Below are positions 43,714 to 52,832 of a stretch of DNA of 64,000 nucleotides, piece by piece (positions within the stretch are counted from its first letter, which is position 1; each line of letters starts with the position of its first letter). The notes beneath the pieces are model-generated. The model did no database searches, was not told the origin of the DNA, and saw nothing but the letters and a program-made list of their open reading frames with translations. The stretch is from NCBI RefSeq assembly GCF_900095885.1, contig NZ_LT615367.1:434001-498000 (forward strand). Direction: 5' to 3'. The stretch comes from Dickeya aquatica (GTDB lineage Bacteria > Pseudomonadota > Gammaproteobacteria > Enterobacterales > Enterobacteriaceae). The position numbers and the translations under genes were made by a program.

Positions 43714-44718
43714 GTGACATTTTTGTACCGACGCACGGCTGTGAGTCAATGGCGTGATCACCACCCGCTGCTGGGGCTGACCTTGCAGCGCTTGCTGGCG
43801 GGCGTGGTGATGGTCGCGGTGGTGTCGCTGCTGATTTTTGCCGGGATCCAGTTGCTGCCCGGCAATGCGGCGACCGCCATTTTAGGGCAAACGGCAACGC
43901 CGGAGGCGGTGCGTGCGCTCAACGCCCAGCTCGGGCTGGATAAACCGGCGCTGGCGCGCTATGTCGGCTGGCTGTGGGGCGTGTTACAGGGCGACTTTGG
44001 CCAGAGCTTTACCAGACGCCAGGCGATTGCGCCGGTGCTGGCCTGGCGGCTGGAAAATACGCTGTTTTTGGCCGGTTGTACCGCGCTGATTGCCGTGCCG
44101 CTGGCGCTGCTGATGGGGTTTTTGTCGGTACGTTTTCAGGGCAGCCTGCTTGACCGGTTGCTCAATCTTCTCGCCCGTATTGCGGTGGCATTGCCGGAGT
44201 TTTTCTCCGGCTATTTGCTGATTCTGATCTTTTCCATCACGCTGTTTTGGCTGCCGAGTAATAGCAGTGTCAGCGCCGGGATGTCGTTGGGCGCGCACCT
44301 TGGTGCGATTGCGCTGCCGTGCCTGACGCTGGTGCTGGCGGTGCTGGGACACATGAGTAACATGACGCGCGCGGCGCTAATCAGTGCGCAGAATGCGGCT
44401 TATGTGGATACCGCGCTGTTAAAAGGGCTGTCACCTTCGGCGATTCTGTTGCGCCATGTGTTGCCTAACGCCTGGGGGCCGATTATCAACGTTATCGTGC
44501 TTAACCTCGCCTACCTGATGGTGGGCGTGGTGATTGTGGAGAACGTGTTTGTGTATCCGGGGCTGGGGCAGTATATGGTTGATAGCATCAGTAAGCGTGA
44601 CATGCCGGTGATTCAGGGCTGTGCGCTGGTGCTGGCGGCGATTTATATTCTGCTCAACCTGCTGGCGGATGTGGTCTCTTTGATGGCTAACCCGCGTTTG
44701 CGTCATGCCCGACGGTGA
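43714..44718 (+). CDS. ABC transporter permease, DppB type
   Basis: Inner-membrane permease of a peptide-type importer. GTG at 43714, 10 bp after the binding-protein stop and behind AAGGCGG, gives 334 residues; GTG 43741 is an alternative. The N-terminal helix leads to LLPGNAATAILGQTATPEAV, and the BPD_transp_1 domain has about six helices with a loop resembling the EAA motif (AAYVDTALLKGLSPSAILLRHVLPNA). Confidence 0.88.
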   Translation: MTFLYRRTAVSQWRDHHPLLGLTLQRLLAGVVMVAVVSLLIFAGIQLLPGNAATAILGQTATPEAVRALNAQLGLDKPALARYVGWLWGVLQGDFGQSFTRRQAIAPVLAWRLENTLFLAGCTALIAVPLALLMGFLSVRFQGSLLDRLLNLLARIAVALPEFFSGYLLILIFSITLFWLPSNSSVSAGMSLGAHLGAIALPCLTLVLAVLGHMSNMTRAALISAQNAAYVDTALLKGLSPSAILLRHVLPNAWGPIINVIVLNLAYLMVGVVIVENVFVYPGLGQYMVDSISKRDMPVIQGCALVLAAIYILLNLLADVVSLMANPRLRHARR

Positions 44719-44749
44719 TAACGGCCGTCAACCGAATGGATATCTGTAG

Positions 44750-45571
44750 ATGCCTGCTGTGAAACCTTCCGTGGTGCTCGGCCTGTTGGGGCTGAGTGTG
44801 TTTATTGGCGTGGCGCTGTTTGCCCCCTGGCTTGCGCCGTATCCGGCCGATCGCGTCGTGGGCGGTGCCTGGCTTGGGCCGATGCCACATGCCTTACTCG
44901 GCACGGATAATCTGGGGCGCGACCTGTTCTCGCGCCTGATTTGGGGCACCCGTACCTCGCTGGCGGTCACGGCGCTGGCGGCGCTGCTGGCGTTTGTTAT
45001 CGGCACCGGGCTTGGTTTTCTGGCCGGGGTGTGCGGCGGTGCAGTCGATCAACTGATTTCCCGCATTAACGATGTGCTGATGGCGATCCCAACCCTGATT
45101 CTGGCGCTGGTGGTGCTGGCGATGCTGCCGAAAAGCACCTTTATCATCATTCTGGTGCTGGGCGTGCTGGAGGCGACCCGCGTGTTGCGGGTGTCGCGTT
45201 CGCTGGCGGTGGAGATTGCCACGCAGGAATTTATTGAAGCGGCCCGGCTGCGCGGTGAGTCGATGCGCTGGATCTTGTGGCGTGAAATTTTACCGAATGC
45301 GCGTAACACGCTGGTGGCGGAGTTCGCGCTGCGCTTTATTTTCATTTTACTGTTTCTCTCGGCACTCTCGTTTCTGGGTCTTGGCATCCAGCCGCCAACG
45401 GCGGACTGGGGCGGGCTGGCGCGTGATAACAAAGACGGCATTCTGTTTGGCGTGTGGGCGGCGCTGGTGCCGGGAGCGGCAATCGCGCTGCTGGCGGTGT
45501 CGCTCAATGTGGTGGCGGACTGGTTGCTTGATAAAGACGGTCGCAACTGGCGCGGAGGCCGCCATGGATGA
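44750..45571 (+). CDS. ABC transporter permease, DppC type
   Basis: Second permease of the same importer, 273 residues. Typical DppC blocks: LLGTDNLGRDLFSRLIWGTR near residue 40, and the EAA loop QEFIEAARLRGESMRWILWREILPN. LGIQPPTADWGGLARDNKDG is the conserved C-terminal region. It overlaps the ATPase gene by 8 bp. Confidence 0.9.
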   Translation: MPAVKPSVVLGLLGLSVFIGVALFAPWLAPYPADRVVGGAWLGPMPHALLGTDNLGRDLFSRLIWGTRTSLAVTALAALLAFVIGTGLGFLAGVCGGAVDQLISRINDVLMAIPTLILALVVLAMLPKSTFIIILVLGVLEATRVLRVSRSLAVEIATQEFIEAARLRGESMRWILWREILPNARNTLVAEFALRFIFILLFLSALSFLGLGIQPPTADWGGLARDNKDGILFGVWAALVPGAAIALLAVSLNVVADWLLDKDGRNWRGGRHG

Positions 45572-47159
45572 GTTATTGCGGCTGGAGAAGCTGCGTGTCG
45601 TCGCCGGTGATAGCACGCTGGTTGAAGAGATAAGTTTTAGCCTGCATCAGGGCGAAGTGCTGGGGCTGATTGGTGAGTCGGGCGCGGGCAAGTCCACCAT
45701 TGGTCAGGCGATTTTAGGCCATTGCCGTCACGGGATGCGCATTGCCGACGGCCATATCTGGTTTGGCGGTGGCGATGCGCCGCAGGATTTAGCCGCGTTA
45801 CCGGAAAAACAGCTCCGCGAGGTGCGCGGGCGGCGGATTGCTTATGTGGCGCAGTCTGCCAGCGCCTCGTTTAATCCGGCGCAGCGCATTGGCGAGCAGG
45901 TGATTGAAAGCGCGGTGCGTCATCGGGTGTTGTCGCGCCAGCAGGCTATCAGCCGCGCTATCGAGCTGTTTAGCCAGCTCTCGCTGCCCGATCCGCAGAC
46001 GTTTTTTCAGCGCTACCCCCATCAGGTGTCCGGCGGGCAGTTGCAGCGCGCGATGATAGCGATGGCGATGTGCGTCAAACCGGATGTGATCATTTTTGAT
46101 GAACCCACCACGGCGCTGGATGTGACCACCCAGCTTGGCGTGCTTAATGCCATCAGCGAGATTATCCGGCTCAGCGGGGTGGCGGCGCTGTATATCAGCC
46201 ACGATCTGGCGGTGGTGGCGCAAATTAGCGATCGTATTATGGTGTTGCGCCACGGCAGACAGGTGGAAACCGGCGCGACGGCCGATGTGCTGGCGAACCC
46301 GGTGCAAGCCTACACCCGTGATTTGTTACAGGCGCGCGGCGAGCCGAAAACCCCGCAACCGGCTACCGATGACTGGGTGCTTAACATCCGCCATCTGGGC
46401 GCACACTACCAGCAGCAGCCGGTGTTGCAGGATGTCTCGCTGCGACTGGCCCGTGGGCAGACGCTGGCGGTGATTGGTGAATCCGGTTCGGGTAAATCGA
46501 CGCTGGGGCGCACCCTGTGCGGGTTATTGGCCCCGGCCGGTGGTGAAATTCACCTTAACGGTGAGCCGCTGCCAACCCGGCTGGCCCAGCGCAGTCGTGC
46601 CCAGTTGCAGTCCATCCAGATGATTCATCAACACCCGGATACCGCGCTCAATCCGCGTCTGCCCGTTGGGGTGCAGATTGAACGCGCGATGGTGTGCCTG
46701 ACCTCGCTGGGGCGTGCCGAGCGGCGCACGCGGCTGCATGATTTGCTGCATCAGGTTGGTTTATCGCCAGAGCTTGCCGGGCGCTACCCGACGGCGCTCT
46801 CCGGCGGGCAAAAACAGCGCGTGTGTATTGCCCGTGCGCTGGCGGCGCAGCCGCAGGTGATCGTCTGCGACGAGCCGACCTCCGCGCTTGACCCGCTGGT
46901 GGCCCGCGAGGTGCTGGCGCTGTTGCGCCAAATTCAGCAGGAAACCGGTGTCGCGTACTTGTTTATTACTCATGATTTGCATGTGGTGCGCGAAGTGGCC
47001 GATAGCGTGGCGGTGTTGCGTCAGGGCCGCATAGTCCGTCAGGGGCCGGTCACGCAGGCGTTGTCTGCGCCGCTCGATGATTACACCCGGCAGTTACTGC
47101 TGGCGGTGCCGGAAATGCGCTGCGGCTGGCTGCAAGAGGTGATGGCGCAGTGGAGCTAA
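45564..47159 (+). CDS. ABC transporter ATP-binding protein, fused DppD-DppF type
   Basis: A 531-residue protein containing both ATPase domains of the importer. Domain 1 has Walker A GESGAGKST, signature VSGGQLQRAM and Walker B VIIFDEPT; domain 2 has GESGSGKST, LSGGQKQRVC and VIVCDEPT. The start ATG 45564 lies in the overlap with the upstream permease (GCGGAGG upstream); a much longer open frame upstream runs through that permease and is not real. Confidence 0.92.
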   Translation: MDELLRLEKLRVVAGDSTLVEEISFSLHQGEVLGLIGESGAGKSTIGQAILGHCRHGMRIADGHIWFGGGDAPQDLAALPEKQLREVRGRRIAYVAQSASASFNPAQRIGEQVIESAVRHRVLSRQQAISRAIELFSQLSLPDPQTFFQRYPHQVSGGQLQRAMIAMAMCVKPDVIIFDEPTTALDVTTQLGVLNAISEIIRLSGVAALYISHDLAVVAQISDRIMVLRHGRQVETGATADVLANPVQAYTRDLLQARGEPKTPQPATDDWVLNIRHLGAHYQQQPVLQDVSLRLARGQTLAVIGESGSGKSTLGRTLCGLLAPAGGEIHLNGEPLPTRLAQRSRAQLQSIQMIHQHPDTALNPRLPVGVQIERAMVCLTSLGRAERRTRLHDLLHQVGLSPELAGRYPTALSGGQKQRVCIARALAAQPQVIVCDEPTSALDPLVAREVLALLRQIQQETGVAYLFITHDLHVVREVADSVAVLRQGRIVRQGPVTQALSAPLDDYTRQLLLAVPEMRCGWLQEVMAQWS

Positions 47160-47252
47160 CCGGTTAAACAAAGCCCATACAGCAAAAACAAAAGGTTACT
47201 GATAAGATAGCGGGCGTTTAATCACCTTAACTGAAGTATTGATGAGGAACGT

Positions 47253-47726
47253 ATGCGCGTGAAGGACGTAAAGCGAGAGAACGGTGTGCGGGGATTTAAC
47301 CGTGTTCTCAACCTGATAATGTTGCTGGCGGCGGCATGGTGTGTGCCTGCAACCACGCTGGCGGCGAATACCGGCAACAACGCCACTGCCGCTCCAGGTG
47401 CGAATGCCAGCGCCAATACCAGCGCGAATAGCAAAAATGCCACGGTGCCGATGGCATCGACCCAGTGTGAAGGGTTAAACCTGTATGCGGCAGACAACGG
47501 CAAAGTGATTACCGGTAATACGTCGGCGTATACCGTCTCAGGTAAAGACCGGCTCTATTTTTATTTCGGGCCGAACGACGAGTGCCTGAACAAACGGGTG
47601 TTTATTGTGCCGGGCGATCGTGTCACTGCCTATCGTGAATGGAAGGGCTTTTATTCCATCACCTATTACAACAAAGCCGGTGGTATGTTCGAAGGCTGGG
47701 TGAAGAGCGATCGTCTCAGTCAATAA
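47253..47726 (+). CDS. Exported protein with SH3-like domain, function unknown
   Basis: A 157-residue product behind GAGGAACGT. A signal peptide (VLNLIMLLAAAWCVPATTLAA) is followed by a low-complexity Ala/Asn/Thr linker (about 40-65) and a compact beta domain with RLYFYFGPNDECLNKRVFIV and YNKAGGMFEGWVKSDRLSQ, typical of bacterial SH3-like domains in envelope proteins. Two cysteines may form a disulfide in the periplasm. It lies alone, convergent with the Anbu cluster; no role is assigned. Confidence 0.75.
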   Translation: MRVKDVKRENGVRGFNRVLNLIMLLAAAWCVPATTLAANTGNNATAAPGANASANTSANSKNATVPMASTQCEGLNLYAADNGKVITGNTSAYTVSGKDRLYFYFGPNDECLNKRVFIVPGDRVTAYREWKGFYSITYYNKAGGMFEGWVKSDRLSQ

Positions 47727-47752
47727 TCGTCTTGGCCAATAACCGTCTTGGC
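47721..47752 (+). repeat. Two tandem copies of a 16-bp unit
   Basis: CAATAATCGTCTTGGC (47721-47736) and CAATAACCGTCTTGGC (47737-47752) differ at one base. The first unit includes the last codon and stop of the SH3-like gene, so a single slippage duplication just after the stop is likely. Confidence 0.85.
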
Positions 47753-47808
47753 TAATCATCGCGCAACGCCGGGCATATCAAGACGCGGCCCGGCTGTGCG
47801 TTTTGGGT

Positions 47809-48540
47809 TTACTGCCCCGGAAATGGCGGTAACTGGCGGAAGGTATTGAGCAACCCTTCTGACCAGGCTTTGCGAATGGTGACAAAGTAGGGGTCATTTT
47901 CCGTGATGCGGCGTTGCTCGCTGGCATCAAAGCTGCCGGTGCGATAAATCATCACATCCAGCGGCAGGCCGACGGACAGGTTACTGCGCAGCGTGGAGTC
48001 AATCGAAATCAGCGCACAGCACATCGCCTGCTCCAGCGGCGTGTCCGCCGTCAGCACCCGGTCGATAATCGGTTTGCCGTACTTGCTTTCGCCAATCTGG
48101 AAGTAGGGGGTGTCGTTGGTGGCCTCGATAAAATTCCCTTCCGGGTAGATATGGAACAGCCGCGGCGCTTCATCGCCAATCTGGCCACCGAGCAGCAGGT
48201 TGCAGCCAAAATTGGTGCTGCTGCCGCTCTGTTGCGCCAGGCTGTCGCGGTGGATAACCTCGCGCACGGTTTCCCCCAACAGCGTGGCGGCTTCATACAA
48301 GGTACTGGTTTGCATCAGGTTCGGCGTGTGCTGGGCGTGAATGCGCGCCTTAAGCAGGCTGATGATGCTCTGCGTGGTCGCCAGATTACCCGCTGACTGG
48401 ATAACCAGAACCCGCTCGCCTTCCTGATGGAAGACATGAAGCTTTCTGAAGGTTGCAATGTGGTCAACCCCCGCATTGGTGCGGGAGTCAGAAGCGAAAA
48501 CCAGCCCGTCAGACAGACGCATGGCCACACAGTAGGTCAT
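47809..48540 (-). CDS. anbu: Anbu, proteasome-like (Ntn-hydrolase) protease
   Basis: A 243-residue protein of the Anbu/BPH family, ancestral-type relatives of HslV and 20S proteasome subunits. It begins MTYCVAMRLSDGLVFASDSRT; removal of Met would expose the expected catalytic Thr, and the later Asp and Lys positions (FASDSRTNAG, FRKLHVF) fit the fold. It forms open helical rings in solved homologues; physiological substrates are unknown. It is last of a leftward unit with transglutaminase, alpha-E and ATP-grasp genes, the known Anbu neighbourhood. Confidence 0.9.
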   Translation of the reverse strand: MTYCVAMRLSDGLVFASDSRTNAGVDHIATFRKLHVFHQEGERVLVIQSAGNLATTQSIISLLKARIHAQHTPNLMQTSTLYEAATLLGETVREVIHRDSLAQQSGSSTNFGCNLLLGGQIGDEAPRLFHIYPEGNFIEATNDTPYFQIGESKYGKPIIDRVLTADTPLEQAMCCALISIDSTLRSNLSVGLPLDVMIYRTGSFDASEQRRITENDPYFVTIRKAWSEGLLNTFRQLPPFPGQ

Positions 48541-48588
48541 ACAGTACCTTTTCTACCGACTAAACGAAAATAGGGTTCACCGTTCCCG

Positions 48589-49407
48589 TTATTGCTGCTG
48601 TTGTACCTGTTGCTGGCGTTCGAACAGGCTCACTGCGGCTTGCGAGAACATCTCTTCACACCCGCCGCCAAGGCGGCTGCCGCGCACCGGGCAGGCATCC
48701 AGATAATCCATCCCTATCGCCAGGCGCAAATGTTGGTTGAGCCTGCGGGTATTATTGGTGATGTCAAAACTGTGCCAGCGCTCGTTGATCCACACCTCGG
48801 CCCAGGCGTGCATCGCCACATGGGTGGTATCCTGGCTGTAGACGTAACCACTGACGTAGCGAGCCGGAATGCGCAGGCTGCGGCAACAGGCCAGAAACAC
48901 ATGGGTGTGATCCTGACAGACGCCTTTGCCCTTGGCGAAAGCCACGCAGGCGGTGTCCTGCACCAGTGTTGCGCCGGGAGTATACGGCATTTTCAGCTGT
49001 AATTCTGCCATCAGCGTGTCCAGACTGCCGAGCGGATCATCTTGCTGATAATAACGCCGGGCAAAGTCGCGGATAGCCTCATCGGCTTCGGTCAGCGCGG
49101 TGCTGCGTAAAAACACCAGCGGTGACAGGCCATCGTCATCGTCTGCCAGCTCGTCGGCATTATCGGCGATTTCCACCACGCCCTGCGCGTGGATCATAAT
49201 GTCGTGATGCGGGTTATCCAGCGTCAGAACGTGCATCAGGTTGCCATAGGCATCGGTGGTAGTGACCGCTGCGGTTGGCAGCGTCAGTTTCCATTCGCTG
49301 ATATGCTGGCGCGCCGAGCTCTGTGGCGTCAGTCGCAGGTACTGGGTGCTGAATTTCACTTCTTCATCATAGCGGTAGTGAGTCAGGTGATTGATGGTCA
49401 GTTTCAT
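48589..49407 (-). CDS. Transglutaminase-like cysteine protease/amidase
   Basis: A 272-residue protein with a beta N-terminal domain and a transglutaminase core. The catalytic triad is visible: Cys164 in KGVCQDHTHVF, His200 in AMHAWAEVW and Asp215 in SFDITNN. No signal peptide, so it is cytoplasmic. It overlaps the alpha-E gene by 4 bp and precedes anbu by 48 bp. Bacterial members of this group are predicted to hydrolyse or cross-link peptide amide bonds made by the partner ATP-grasp enzyme. Confidence 0.9.
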   Translation of the reverse strand: MKLTINHLTHYRYDEEVKFSTQYLRLTPQSSARQHISEWKLTLPTAAVTTTDAYGNLMHVLTLDNPHHDIMIHAQGVVEIADNADELADDDDGLSPLVFLRSTALTEADEAIRDFARRYYQQDDPLGSLDTLMAELQLKMPYTPGATLVQDTACVAFAKGKGVCQDHTHVFLACCRSLRIPARYVSGYVYSQDTTHVAMHAWAEVWINERWHSFDITNNTRRLNQHLRLAIGMDYLDACPVRGSRLGGGCEEMFSQAAVSLFERQQQVQQQQ

Positions 49408-50333
49408 AGCGCCTCCAGATAGGTATGACGAATGCTGTCAGCCAGTTCGTTGATTTTCATCATAAAGCGGTTGAGATAGGGTTGCAGATCATCAGCCATT
49501 ACCTCATCGAGCGAGCCAAAGCGCAGCTCAACGTGCAGCAAGTGGGCCAGTCGCTGCGGTACCCGCGCCCGTTCGTTGGCGATCATCTCCAGTTGCTGCA
49601 CCAAATCCCCGACGCAGGCGTGCAGCGATCGCGGCACGTCGTTACGTAATACCAACAGCTCAGTGACGGTTTCCCGGTCAATCGGCTGGCGATAAATACT
49701 GTGGTAGGCCTCACGGGCACTGACGGCGCGCAGCAGGGTATCCAGCCGGTAATACTCGCGCACCGGATCAGGATCATTGTTGAGCTGCTGGTCCTTGACC
49801 GAGAGTAGCTGTGCGGTGGCATAGGCGCGCTCAATCAGCGTGCCGATGCGGATAAAACATTGGGCATCGTTACGCAGCAACGTGCCGAACATGGCACCGC
49901 GAAACAGGTGGGCACGCTCTTTTACCCAGTCAAAAAAAGCGTCGATACCGATTTTATCCACCCCCGACTGGCGCAGGTTACGGATATCGATGCGGGTGGT
50001 GTTGATGCACTCCCACACTTCTGATGACAGGCTGCCGCGCACCGCATGGGCGTTGTTCCACGCCGTTTCGATGCAACTGTAAATACTGCTGGGGTTGTGG
50101 CTGTCGAGCGCAAAGAAATTCAGCAGGTTGTTCATGGTAAAACGGGCATAGCGCTGCTGAAACAGCTCGTGGGTAAACGTCAGGTTGAGCGGCAGCGCCA
50201 GATCGTTTTGTTGTTGATTGTGGCGCGGCATCATCGACAGTTTGTAGGTGACATCCAGCACCCGGGCAAAGCTCTCGGCGCGCTCGAGATAGCGGGCCAT
50301 CCAGTACAGTTCACTGGCGGTACGGCTTAACAT
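49404..50333 (-). CDS. Alpha-E domain protein (DUF403)
   Basis: A 309-residue all-helical protein starting MLSRTASELYWMARYLERAE, the typical DUF403/alpha-E signature with conserved acidic and Arg residues. Its biochemical role is unknown; the domain is repeatedly fused or adjacent to the circularly permuted ATP-grasp protein. It overlaps both neighbours by 4-7 bp, so translation is coupled. Confidence 0.9.
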   Translation of the reverse strand: MLSRTASELYWMARYLERAESFARVLDVTYKLSMMPRHNQQQNDLALPLNLTFTHELFQQRYARFTMNNLLNFFALDSHNPSSIYSCIETAWNNAHAVRGSLSSEVWECINTTRIDIRNLRQSGVDKIGIDAFFDWVKERAHLFRGAMFGTLLRNDAQCFIRIGTLIERAYATAQLLSVKDQQLNNDPDPVREYYRLDTLLRAVSAREAYHSIYRQPIDRETVTELLVLRNDVPRSLHACVGDLVQQLEMIANERARVPQRLAHLLHVELRFGSLDEVMADDLQPYLNRFMMKINELADSIRHTYLEAL

Positions 50334-51766
50334 GATTCGTCCTCCTCCATCACCCAGGTGTCTTTGGTGCCGCCCCCTTGCGAGGAGTTCACCACCAGTG
50401 AGCCTTCAGTTAGGGCCACGCGGGTCAGGCCGCCCGGCACCAGCCGGATCTCCTCGCCATACAGCGCAAACGGGCGCAGGTCGATATGGCGCGGGGCCAG
50501 CCCCTCTTCGACGAACGTCGGGCAGGTGGAGAGCGCCAGGGTGTCTTGCGCGATGTAGTTGCCAGGGTTTGCCAGCAAACGTCGGCGGAATTCCTCAATC
50601 TGCTGGCGGGTGGATTTCGGGCCGACCAGCATGCCGTAGCCACCGGCACCGTGCACCTCTTTGACCACCATGCTGTCGAGATGCGCCAGCACATAGCTGA
50701 GATCGTCAGGCTTGCGGCATTGCCAGGTCGGAATATTGCCGAGAATCGGCTCCTCGGAGAGATAAAAGCGGATCATCTCCGGTACATACGGGTAAATGGA
50801 TTTATCATCGGCCACGCCGGTGCCAATGGCGTTGGCCAGCACCACGCCGCCAGCCCGATAGACGGACAGCAGGCCCGGCACGCCGAGCATCGAATCAGCG
50901 CGGAAGGCCAGCGGATCGAGGAAGGCATCATCAATACGGCGGTAGATGACATCCACCCGGCACGGGCCTTCGGTGGTGCGCATGTATAACCCGCCTTCTT
51001 TGACGAACAGATCGGCGCTTTCCACCAGCTCAACCCCCATCTGCTGGGCGAGAAAACTGTGCTCAAAGTAGGCGCTGTTAAAACGGCCGGGCGTCATTAC
51101 CACCACCGTCGGGTCATCAACGTGGGTGCTTTCGCGCAGCGTCTGCAACAGGTAGCTTGGGTAGCGCTCAACCGGTGCGATGTGCTGGCTGGCGAAAAGG
51201 TCGGGGTAGAGGCGCATCATCATTTTGCGGTTTTCCAGCATATAAGAGACGCCGGAAGGGGTGCGCAAATTGTCTTCCAGCACGTAATAGCGCCCGTCGC
51301 TGTTACGTACCATGTCAATACCGGTAATGTGTGCATAAATATTATTATGCAGATCAACACCCTGCATACAGGGCTGGTACTGCTCGTTCGCCAGTACCTG
51401 TTCACGGGGCACGATACCGGCATTCAGTATGTGCTGCTGGTGGTAGATGTCGTAGAGAAAGGCGTTCAGGGCTTTGACCCGCTGGCGAATGCCGAGGTCG
51501 AGCATTTTCCATTCATGGGCCGGAATAATCCGCGGCACGCTGTCAAATGGGATCAGGCGCTCGGTGCCGCCCTCTTCGCCATAGACATTAAAGGTAATCC
51601 CCACCCGGTGAAACAGTAATTCCGCCTGCTCTTTCTTCTGGCGGATAGCGTGCTGGTCAGTCTGCTGCAACCATTGCCAGTAGGCATCATAGTGCTGGCG
51701 TTGCTGGCCCGCTGCGGTGAGCATCTCATCATAGTAAGACGCACCCGGAAGCGTCATTTTTATCAT
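50327..51766 (-). CDS. Circularly permuted ATP-grasp type 2 protein
   Basis: A predicted peptide ligase of 479 residues using ATP to join carboxyl and amino groups. Key segments are YYVLEDNLRTPSGVSYMLEN, VDVIYRRIDDAFLDP, MVVKEVHGAGGYGMLVGP and FALYGEEIRLVPGGLTRVA, typical of CP_ATPgrasp_2. I chose the Met at 51766 (MIKMTLPGASYYDEM) because AGGGG lies seven bases before it; two Mets just upstream have poor spacing. It is the first gene of the leftward Anbu unit; its substrate is unknown. Confidence 0.9.
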   Translation of the reverse strand: MIKMTLPGASYYDEMLTAAGQQRQHYDAYWQWLQQTDQHAIRQKKEQAELLFHRVGITFNVYGEEGGTERLIPFDSVPRIIPAHEWKMLDLGIRQRVKALNAFLYDIYHQQHILNAGIVPREQVLANEQYQPCMQGVDLHNNIYAHITGIDMVRNSDGRYYVLEDNLRTPSGVSYMLENRKMMMRLYPDLFASQHIAPVERYPSYLLQTLRESTHVDDPTVVVMTPGRFNSAYFEHSFLAQQMGVELVESADLFVKEGGLYMRTTEGPCRVDVIYRRIDDAFLDPLAFRADSMLGVPGLLSVYRAGGVVLANAIGTGVADDKSIYPYVPEMIRFYLSEEPILGNIPTWQCRKPDDLSYVLAHLDSMVVKEVHGAGGYGMLVGPKSTRQQIEEFRRRLLANPGNYIAQDTLALSTCPTFVEEGLAPRHIDLRPFALYGEEIRLVPGGLTRVALTEGSLVVNSSQGGGTKDTWVMEEDESC

Positions 51767-51988
51767 TGTCATCCCCTGCATTCCGCTTGATAGAAGATGT
51801 ATGGAGTGATGCAGAAATTATGCCAACGTGGTAAATGAGGTACTTATCGCTGATTTTCGCGACCGCTTGCATCAAATTAGTGCAAGCTGTGCCTTAAGAG
51901 GGGGGCATATCCACGACGATAAGGACGATATCGCGCAAATCAGTGGGGGAGGCGGCGACCCGGTAAGGTGATTGTGTTTATAAAGAAA

Positions 51989-52018
51989 ACAGGTTTAATC
52001 AATCCAGATTAAACCTGT
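51989..52018 (-). terminator. Terminator after the glycan-modification operon
   Basis: A perfect 12-bp stem ACAGGTTTAATC (51989-52000) with GATTAAACCTGT (52007-52018), 6-nt loop; the leftward transcript continues UUUCUUUA. It ends the leftward operon 56826-52079. The rest of the 51767-52078 gap shows nothing else recognisable apart from the promoter region of the Anbu unit. Confidence 0.8.
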
Positions 52019-52078
52019 CGGTAGCTGGCATGTGCAGCGTTATTCTCTGTCACCGATTGTCATCAATTCCAGTGGCTG

Positions 52079-52828
52079 TTATGCACTGGCAATGTCTTTC
52101 TTGGCCAGAAAAATATCAAGCTCTGCCGGAGTGCCCAAAACATGCACTCGTTCAATCGGTAAGTCGGCGATGGCTATTTTTTTACCTTCGGCGATCAACT
52201 GCTGATAGAGCGGGGCGATATAACGCTCACCTTTAACCAGATTCGCCGGGTCTGCAAAGAAGGTATCGTACGCGGCAACATATTCCGTTGCATTGGCAAA
52301 CCAATAAAGGCCGATTGAGGCGTAGTCTGAAATTCTTGTTTTCTCAGCGACCTGCGTAGCCCAGCCATCGTGTCCGACTTTCACGAAACTCCAGTGATCG
52401 CCTGGAACCTGGAAGCACGGCACCCAGCCATCTGCACCCGGTTGAATATCCAGTGGATTCAGAGCCACGGGTTCAACGAAGGTATCGATGTTGTACACCA
52501 GTAGCGGTGCATCCTGGTGCCAAAGATGTTTTGACAGATAGGCGCTGGTTGCCTGCCCGTCGGTCAGCGCGTCCAGTTCGAGCACATGCACATCTTCAAT
52601 ACCCAGTGCGGCGCATTGTGCCCGCACATAGTCGCCAGAGTGATTTTCCGCCAAACACACGAAGATAAACCGGGCATTCTCAGTGATGAAATTCGACAAA
52701 GAGAGCATAGACCAGTCAAACAAACTGCGGCCGTGAGCGACGATTTCATATTTGGGAACGGTATAACCTGCATCATAGAAACGTGATCCACGGCCTGCCA
52801 TGGTGATTACGATGTTCGTCTTCTTCAT
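52079..52828 (-). CDS. Sugar-phosphate nucleotidyltransferase-like protein
   Basis: A 249-residue GT-A-fold nucleotidyltransferase. The start at 52828 begins MKKTNIVITMAGRGSRFYDA, containing the MAG-x-GSRF nucleotide-binding loop, then the Lys of VPKYEIVAHGRSLFDW and the metal Asp of LLVYNIDTFVEP. Such enzymes load a sugar- or alkyl-phosphate onto NTP. It lies 4 bp after the HAD gene and is last in the leftward operon. Substrate unknown. Confidence 0.8.
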   Translation of the reverse strand: MKKTNIVITMAGRGSRFYDAGYTVPKYEIVAHGRSLFDWSMLSLSNFITENARFIFVCLAENHSGDYVRAQCAALGIEDVHVLELDALTDGQATSAYLSKHLWHQDAPLLVYNIDTFVEPVALNPLDIQPGADGWVPCFQVPGDHWSFVKVGHDGWATQVAEKTRISDYASIGLYWFANATEYVAAYDTFFADPANLVKGERYIAPLYQQLIAEGKKIAIADLPIERVHVLGTPAELDIFLAKKDIASA

Positions 52829-52832
52829 ATCT

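Noticed and set aside
45216..45563. Long N-terminal extension of the fused ABC ATPase.
   Set aside because: It runs antiphase through the conserved permease gene; the ATG at 45564 gives a normal first ATPase domain.
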